Translations under genes and position numbers: made by a program
Assembly: GCA_015501595.1 (NCBI GenBank)
Contig: JADNRX010000073.1
Span: 1 to 64,000, forward strand
DNA from: Hymenopellis radicata
Lineage: Eukaryota; Basidiomycota; Agaricomycetes; Agaricales; Physalacriaceae
Direction: 5' to 3'
DNA length: 64,000 bases
Notes under the pieces: model-generated
The model's database searches: none
What the model saw: only the letters and a program-made list of their open reading frames with translations
What the model was told of the DNA's origin: nothing
In this document: positions 57,815 to 64,000 of the stretch, piece after piece
Layout of the letters: each line of letters opens with the position of its first letter
Numbering within the stretch: the stretch's first letter is position 1

Positions 57815-58693
57815 TCATGCGGGCAGTTCAAACTTCTCGCCTTGCAATACCCTACATGGAAATGAGTAGATATTATGCAGATCGCGCGAGGGTACTCACT
57901 TGGTGAAATACACGTAGAAAAAGTCGAGGTAAAGCCCTGTCTGAATAATGCCTGCAGTTACAGCTATGGGATCCACGACGCCTTCGGTGAAGTAGCTATG
58001 GCAATGATGAGCAGGGGTTTGGGTGTAACGCGTTGACGAACCGGTATATCCAGTTGGGAATATAGAGCGCGCGATATACACCGAGTGCAGCAAGATAATG
58101 GGTGGTGATAGTCTCTGCCTCTCCCGTCCGTTGGAGCATGAAGAGCTGTGGCAGAATGGCGACGCTCTCGACAAAGATGGAGAAGGACCACAGGACCTCG
58201 AGAAGGGTAAACTTGTAGTTGAAGACGAGCGAGAGCAGGAAGCATGGTCCAAGGATATACTCGATGCGGAATGTGTCTATGGATGGGTCGTGTGTGGGTC
58301 TGGCGTGTGGTCAGACGGCGCGGACGACGGCGGGAAAGGCGGGGCTCACCGGAAACGATAGCGCATGAGATAGAGAATGAAGCAGCTGCTGCCAATAAAG
58401 AACAGCTTCATCAAAAAGTTGTAGAGCGACACCCAGCGGGTGAAGAGGTCAAGGTAGCGCGTCACGAATATTCCGACGTAGAGAGCCTGTGTTTTGAATG
58501 ATATTCCTACGGCGCCGTCAGCAGACGCGGCGGGCGGGATGGGCGGGCGGGCGCACCTCGACATGAGCGTGATGTTTTTATTTTGTGCAGGAGAATGAAA
58601 ATAGAGGCTAGATGAGACAAATCGCCTGCGAACCGTCGTCAGCGTCGTCTATGGCGGTGAGCTCGTCGTACCGAATAGCCTGAAGAGATTCAT
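57815..58693 (-). CDS. ERD2: ER lumen HDEL/KDEL receptor ERD2
   Basis: Seven-helix receptor that returns HDEL-tagged chaperones from Golgi to ER via COPI vesicles. Exon 1 MNLFRLFG (ATG at 58693) joins [70 protein letters not shown], a central part around [20 protein letters not shown], then [43 protein letters not shown], with the stop at 57815. Introns of about 45-55 nt all keep frame. Length (about 210 residues) and the C-terminal YFTKVLQG..FELPA agree with fungal ERD2. This is one of the most conserved genes in the window and shows no frame disruption. Confidence 0.93.
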
Positions 58694-59403
58694 GGTCGTC
58701 GGGAGCAACGGCGTGCAAGCGGGTGAGGTGTCTGAATTCAAGGGCAACGACGTGTTCGCTCCGTGGAGGGAGTGCTGACTAATCTGTTTGCCATCAGCGG
58801 CCGAAAATGCTACTCAACGCCCAACTCGAGATTCTGACATTGCTCTGTCATTCCCAAAGCCAAAGTGGAGGACATTTTTTCTATATTATCGCCGCTGCGT
58901 TGACGCGACAACACTCAGGTTGTGTTAACAGGAGGATTACAGTCATCACCCGGTCCTTTGGACGCTGAAACTTAATTTCGGCTTCCGCCACATATAGAGT
59001 GGTTCTTCTACTACACATGTAGTGTAGAAAATGTTTCTAAGTACTATGAGAATGCTCACAAATATTTTCGTGATTTTAGACGAAGTGTGGACTGAGGAAT
59101 TGGGCGATTTGTGATGTCCAAAGGAGTGATGGTTATGTAATGAATATTTATGGCCCACTTCTGACAATTATTTCAACTCCATAAAGGTGTCTGACGGCCC
59201 CAGGCTTTTTGTCAGAGCATAATAGAATCATAAACTATTTTTCCATGTAAAAATATTGCAGATAAGTTCAATGAACCGTGTGCTACAAGGGTGTATAAAG
59301 GAACGGTAGTGTATAAAGGACCGGGTGATGACTGTAAGCATAATGGAGAACGAAATCGCCGATAACCGAAGGGGAATTCTGCTGTGCTGGATCGGTAGGA
59401 GTT
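58694..59403. other. Intergenic, no gene recognised
   Basis: Upstream of ERD2 (minus) and of the LINE remnant (plus). AT-rich in 58970-59300, with no conserved frame. Confidence 0.45.
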
Positions 59404-60690
59404 ATGCGCAAGCCCAGCCCGCAACGCCTTGTCATGGTGGGAGGACTACGAACGATGTCAACAGAGGTGCTCGACTACCACGCCAACGTCATGCCGACAC
59501 ACCTCCGCCTCAATCTGACAGTCTTTAAATTTGCTCCTCGACGAGTGACGCTGCCCCCAACACACCCGCTACACAAGGCGGTAAAATGCTGCAAACGGGT
59601 CCCGCGCTACCACCGTTGGGCAATACATCGAATGATACTGACCTTCCCAGTGCTGACGAGGATATGGGAGACGATAGGAGCGAGAACAGTGGCGTACTAC
59701 AAGGAGGCAAAAGGGATCCTAACGTTCCGGGTGGCAGAGAGCAAGGCTGAAGCGCTAGAGGAAGCAACCGCGATCCTTCAAGACAGGATATGCATCTTCA
59801 CAGCCGGGTCAGCATTCAAAGCCGGAATAGCATGGAGTAAAAACATTCCATTAATGGGGAAGTAATCCGACGCTTTTACTTACCTAGGAGAAGAGTCTGA
59901 CCACACCGGTTTTGAGGCAGAGCTAGTAGGACTTCTCTTAGCATTGGACATCATAGAGAACACCCCATACGTGACAAAAGCGACCATCCTCTTGGACTTA
60001 CAGGCGGCGATTCTAGCGATCGCCGATCAAGAATGGGAACACCGGGGGAAGCGGAAGATATCTAGCGGAGGAGTTTTACAGACGCCTCAAGCCTGGTCGC
60101 GAGAAGGAAATCGCTGAGGCTGGAGTTACATAAAGGAGCCGAGGGAAACGAGCGTGCAGACGAAGAAGCAAAAGCGGCGTCCCAGAAGAGAGCCTGCCAA
60201 TCAGGACTCACAGCACGTCGATTTTGCAAGGCAATCCCACAGTCAGCAAATCAGCAGCAATAGCGAAATTCACCAAGCGAACACGAACTGCCTGGACGAG
60301 CCAACGCACATCAGGTGGAGCGTAGGTACAAGCCACTATCGAGATCTGAAGCTAGCACCCTGACACTACTACGAACGTCGCACATTGGATTGAACGCCCA
60401 CCTCTATCGCACACGAATGATAGACAGCCCGCTATGCCAGCGATGCGGAGTGCCAGAAACCGTCACCCACTTTCTCATGTCCTGCCGGACAGATACACCA
60501 CGGAATGCAGCGCGCTACGATCCACAATCAAACGAGAAATGAAGAGGGACAAGTTGGCCCTTGGGAGATGGATTATGAGAGCGACGTTACAAATGATGGC
60601 GATCCGGCGGAGTATTTGGCTCAAACGGAATACTGGTAGCTACACCGTGGCAACAAGACATGAGATGGCAGTGTACAACATGACTTGATG
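59404..60690 (+). mobile_element. LINE (non-LTR) 3' fragment with dead RNase H
   Basis: Remnant of a Tad-like non-LTR retrotransposon polyprotein C-terminus. Recognisable parts in order: the post-RT connection (HPLHKAVKCCKRVPRYHRWA, IWETIGARTVAYYKEAKG); RNase H with ICIFTAGSAFKAGIAW, EAELVGLLLALDIIEN and ATILLDLQAAILAIADQEW; and the terminal zinc-binding stretch TLLRTSHIGLNAHLYRTRMI with PLCQRCGVPETVTHFLMSC. The first catalytic Asp of RNase H (usually FTDGS) is Ala here, there are stops and frame changes between the blocks (about 59865, 60090-60150, 60360), and no reverse transcriptase lies upstream. A 5'-truncated, inactive copy. Confidence 0.78.
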
Positions 60691-60779
60691 AGCTCTAACA
60701 TCCCGCTTTGAGTATCCTCCGATTCATCCAAGGCTGAAAGGGCTGTAAGTATCAAGTCGACCATCAAAAACATCAAGCC

Positions 60780-62389
60780 CTACTCTCTGGACATCATACG
60801 AAACGCAAATGCTCCGTCACGCAGACGCATCATCGCATATACACGTTCGTGCCGCTTGGAGGACAGTGGAAAACGAATCTCGAGTCGGCGACAATCTCCA
60901 AACAATCGACCCTCAATAAGACCCCTGACACGGGTGTATGCATACGGATGCGCTCTATACGCAATACATGGGTGCTTGAACATGATAACCTCGAGCTCAG
61001 GCCAGTCCTCGAGGTGGTCAAGGAACTCATGCTGCAGGTAGATTGATGAATGAGGAGATCCTAGAAGGTACAAACAGACGTACAACAATCCTATCCCCTT
61101 CCTCCAACGCTGCAACTATCTTTATTGGATAAGGAGGGAGTGACACACCGCGGATTGCTAGTGTTAGACGCTTCAAGCTGCGTAGACATTGCAAGTGCCG
61201 AATTGTCGGCGTACTCAACGTGCAGATATGCGACCCCAATGTAAGTAGACAGAGGGATGCCTTATGCAAAGAAATCACCTCCCACAGAGAGTCGATGTTT
61301 GCAGAACATTGTACAGCCCAAAGCACGAACTCCAATTCCTCGATGCCGCGATATGAGGAGATGTACAGCACGAATGCGCTAGATACGGAACCTATGTACA
61401 CGCGGACAAGGTGCACAGTCTCTCTGCGGAGAATATCCCACAACGCCGCCGGGGCCTCATTAACTCGCAGCGATGTAAGTTGCCGGAAATGGGGGAATCT
61501 GGATGTCGCGTCCGACACGGTGAGAGTACCATTCACCGCAAACGATTCGACGCAGGCTGGCGTGTCTAAGGGATGACCCGAAAACAGGGCACACAAGTCG
61601 ACTTTTCCGGACGACCGTCTGAGATCGATCTTCTTCAACTGGGGATTGTTCGTGATGATGGGGACGATGTCGTCTATTGCCATTGTTTTATAAGCTACTT
61701 GTAGGGTGGTGAGACCACGCAAATGCGAGAGCACTGCGAATGGGATTGAATGTTGCCATGATTGGACGGCCAAAGTTGCGAGAGGTGGTAGAGATGCGAT
61801 TATAGGCTCCATCTGGGGACATGATCTGTCGGACCAAGAGATACTGCAGGATTCAGGAAGGTCAATACACATCTATTAAGAAATACAGCCAAACGTACTC
61901 CATACGCTGAAGCGCTGTCAAATGAGGAATAACATGCTGGATGCGTGCCCATAGGTCCCGCCTTCTCTTCCTCGCGATGATTGCTGTCAGTGTAATGCAC
62001 GAATTCCAGCTCGACGTCGACTCCCATGGCATTTGGCCGTTTACTTGACAGCACAGGCCGGTGTCAATAGATATGACTTTGAAGTGACACGCAAAATGTG
62101 GGGAAGACGCAATATGTCGTAGGAGGCCGATGGATCTTTTAAGCCGTTGTTGGATGCGAAACGAGTCTCCAGAATGTCGTGGGTTCCAGGGAAGGTAGAG
62201 GGTATCAAAAAGGATACAGCTAATGATATTATTCCACGCGCGACACACGTATCGATTGGCTTTAAGATCTTGCTGGGTGTGTCCGGGCTGAGGATAGGTA
62301 AGAACAGCATGTCAGGCGTTGGCGCAGGGACCTACCGAGCCTAGGATCTCACTCCATAACTCAGCTGGGAGTTCGAGTCGTCTGTTCAT
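60780..62389 (-). CDS. F-box protein with LRR-like region
   Basis: Putative SCF adaptor. Four exons join cleanly: 62389-62336 (MNRRLELPAELWSEILGS, the F-box), 62287-61899 (QDLKANRYVCRAWNNIISCI and on), 61843-61084, and 61031-60780, with introns of 48, 55 and 52 nt. The middle exon reads as LRR-like units (LATLAVQSWQHSIPFAVLSH, LRGLTTLQVAYKTMAIDDIV, NPQLKKIDLRRSSG, FRQLTSLRVNEAPAALWDI). The last exon (HEFLDHLEDWPELEVIMFKH) ends MMSRE at 60780. This is the standard layout of the expanded agaricomycete F-box family, distinct from the other F-box genes here. The target substrate is unknown. Confidence 0.78.
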
Positions 62390-62546
62390 GACGCAGTGTG
62401 GGCGGTATCTGGTAAAGATTGAATACAGACACGAGAGTGCAAGTCGAGTTCTGTTATGCATCTGAGCCGCCGGTTTGTACTTATTTGTACAAGACGAGCC
62501 GGCGGTTAATTTCAGGACGTCTCAGATCAGATTGATAAGCCAAGCA

Positions 62547-63678
62547 ATGACCGAACCATCTACCGAGGGCGACAATATTCTCAAATCCATCCAACTGATT
62601 CATGTCGTCCCGGAAGGTCACGATGAAATTTTTGAACAGCTGGCGTCCAAGACAAAAGACATCAAAAACGCCAAAAAGGATATGTCGACGACATGCTGGG
62701 AGTGTGCTAAACCGAAATCGGAGACCGTCTCATTGAAGTTGTGTAGCGGGGTAAGCTCTTCCAATCTTCTGGTTACGTTAATTCCAATGTCTAACAGTTT
62801 TGTAGTGCAAGTTGGTTCTGTACTGTTCAAGCGAGGTATGACACATCCATAAGTTTTTCATTTCTACAGTACTTAAACTTACTGTCAATGCCTACTTCAG
62901 TGTCAACGAAAGAACTGGTGAGCAGATCGCTTCGCAAACAATTCACTCAATAAATGGACCCGGATAGGTCATCGCACAAAGCGACGTGCGCTATCGATCC
63001 ATTAGACACTAAGTCGCAAAAGTTCGCCAAAAACCTTATGGCCAACGATCTCCTCAAGCAGTTCCTCGAGGTTGCGCTTGTTCTGCAGTTTGACCTGCTT
63101 TCATCGCCCGCATCAGATAAAGTCCTTTTCGCCCGCATCGAGACTCGCTTAATGCCATCCGATGTCTTGAGGTACATCACATGTGACAAGAAGGATCCTG
63201 AAGAGAAAGTTCAAGCCCTCCTACAGGTGCGCCGCATCACGGCAGATAAAGAACAAACACATCCCATTCGTTCACAGCACGTAGAGGAATGGCAGCGGAC
63301 GAGGGAAGATGTGAGGACCAAGAAAGCATGGCAGGACGATGCAGACGCGCCGGTGGTCATCTTGGAGTTTTCCCGGTGCTTCTCAAATAACTCAGCGTTT
63401 TTCTATCTCCCCATTCGGAAGACATCGTTTCAGACGGCCAGAGAGGCCAAGCCCCTGACGTTGGTGTCCGGGATTTGGGGCGAGACGAAAGTGCCTCTCA
63501 GTACCGAATGTTGTATCGAGTAAGTCCAACTTCTGCTAGGACTACCATGTCTGAGTGTCATTGCAGTGTCATTAACACCCATATCGGATCTGATAAGAGG
63601 AATATGTTACTTCTCCGAGGGTCCCTCCGGATGGCCGACTTGCAGAGGGAGTGCAATGTGGAGGATGATGATATCTAA
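62547..63678 (+). CDS. MYND zinc-finger protein
   Basis: Five exons: 62547-62750, 62806-62835, 62901-62917, 62968-63519 and 63567-63678; the splice joins all keep frame. Exons 1-4 assemble a complete MYND zinc finger: CWECAKPKSETVSLKLCSG / CKLVLYCSSE / CQRKNW / SSHKATC, i.e. C-x2-C...C-x2-C..YCS..CQ...W..H...C. After it comes an alpha-helical C-terminal part (FAKNLMANDLLKQFLEVALV, DKVLFARIETRLMPSDVLRY) of about 200 residues ending VEDDDI. MYND fingers bind proline-rich peptides in protein complexes; the partner is unknown. Two of the exons are only 30 and 17 nt long, so automatic gene finders may miss the domain. Confidence 0.82.
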
Positions 63679-64000
63679 AACTCAGAGGTCATAACAAATG
63701 GAAATGATCATTATGCTCAATCCTCCTATCAACTCTACCTGAGTGTTGTCACGTAAATGCAACGGTGAGAGTGTAGAGATAATGGAGATTAAGACCCTCC
63801 TTGACGAATGATACAGATCTTCGTAAGGGCCGGCAAATGCCGACCGCTTTCAAAGTACAACCACGATCGACGTACATTGGCACAGTGGCGTTTCGCCGTC
63901 AGTGCTCCCCTCTCTTCACTCTTCGGTATAGCGAGACAGAAAAATTCTAACTCGTTGCGCAAAGCTCTGAATGCGCACCCTATCGGCGGAGAAATAGTAT
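63679..64000. other. Intergenic, no gene recognised
   Basis: The 3' flank of the MYND gene up to the window edge; no open frame of note. Confidence 0.45.

Overview
The window looks like nuclear DNA of a basidiomycete, most likely an agaricomycete mushroom. Genes lie on both strands and are split by many 48-60 nt introns with GT..AG borders. The families present fit such a genome: a Dal5-type MFS permease, a PMR1-type Ca2+/Mn2+ ATPase, F-box/LRR paralogues, a MYND protein, TAP-like hydrolases, AIM9/APH-like kinases, and Ty3/gypsy and LINE debris. Nothing resembles a bacterial operon, CRISPR array or phage.

Layout. 0.6-7.0 kb holds conserved single-copy genes: a membrane-tethered TAP-like serine hydrolase (-), rRNA-processing protein EFG1 (+) and a polytopic membrane protein (+). 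7.4-10.7 kb is one arm of a large inverted repeat carrying a C2H2-like zinc-finger gene; the other arm is at 25.7-28.9 kb. The roughly 15 kb between the arms holds a low-complexity nuclear-type protein gene (11.4-13.0), a tandem duplication of an AIM9/APH-like kinase gene in which both copies are frameshifted and have lost the catalytic Asp (13.7-18.4), the PMR1-like P-type ATPase (18.5-21.7, -) and a two-finger C2H2 protein (24.2-24.9, +). 29.5-30.9 kb encodes a mucin-like single-pass membrane protein (-), and 32.6-35.2 kb a Dal5-like MFS permease (+).

35.9-54.3 kb is a second, diverged inverted duplication of an F-box gene: a frameshifted minus-strand copy at 35.9-37.5 and a plus-strand copy at 47.9-54.2. 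The plus copy is split by a 4.7 kb LTR retrotransposon with two 363-bp LTRs and a 5-bp target duplication. The element lacks protease, reverse transcriptase and RNase H but keeps a gag-like ORF and a full DDE integrase with a long C-terminal extension. Between the two F-box copies lie several small hypothetical genes, another F-box/LRR gene (43.2-44.2) and a secreted-entry polytopic membrane protein (44.65-47.06). The right end carries a secreted histidine acid phosphatase (54.6-56.3, -), the HDEL receptor ERD2 (57.8-58.7, -), a dead LINE fragment (59.4-60.7), an F-box/LRR gene (60.8-62.4, -) and a MYND zinc-finger gene (62.5-63.7, +).

A recurrent oddity is that several otherwise conserved genes need exactly one extra base, usually in a C or G run, to keep frame. 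This pattern suggests under-called homopolymers in the assembly, so pseudogene calls resting on one such site are provisional. Exon coordinates were read by hand from splice signals and reading frame.
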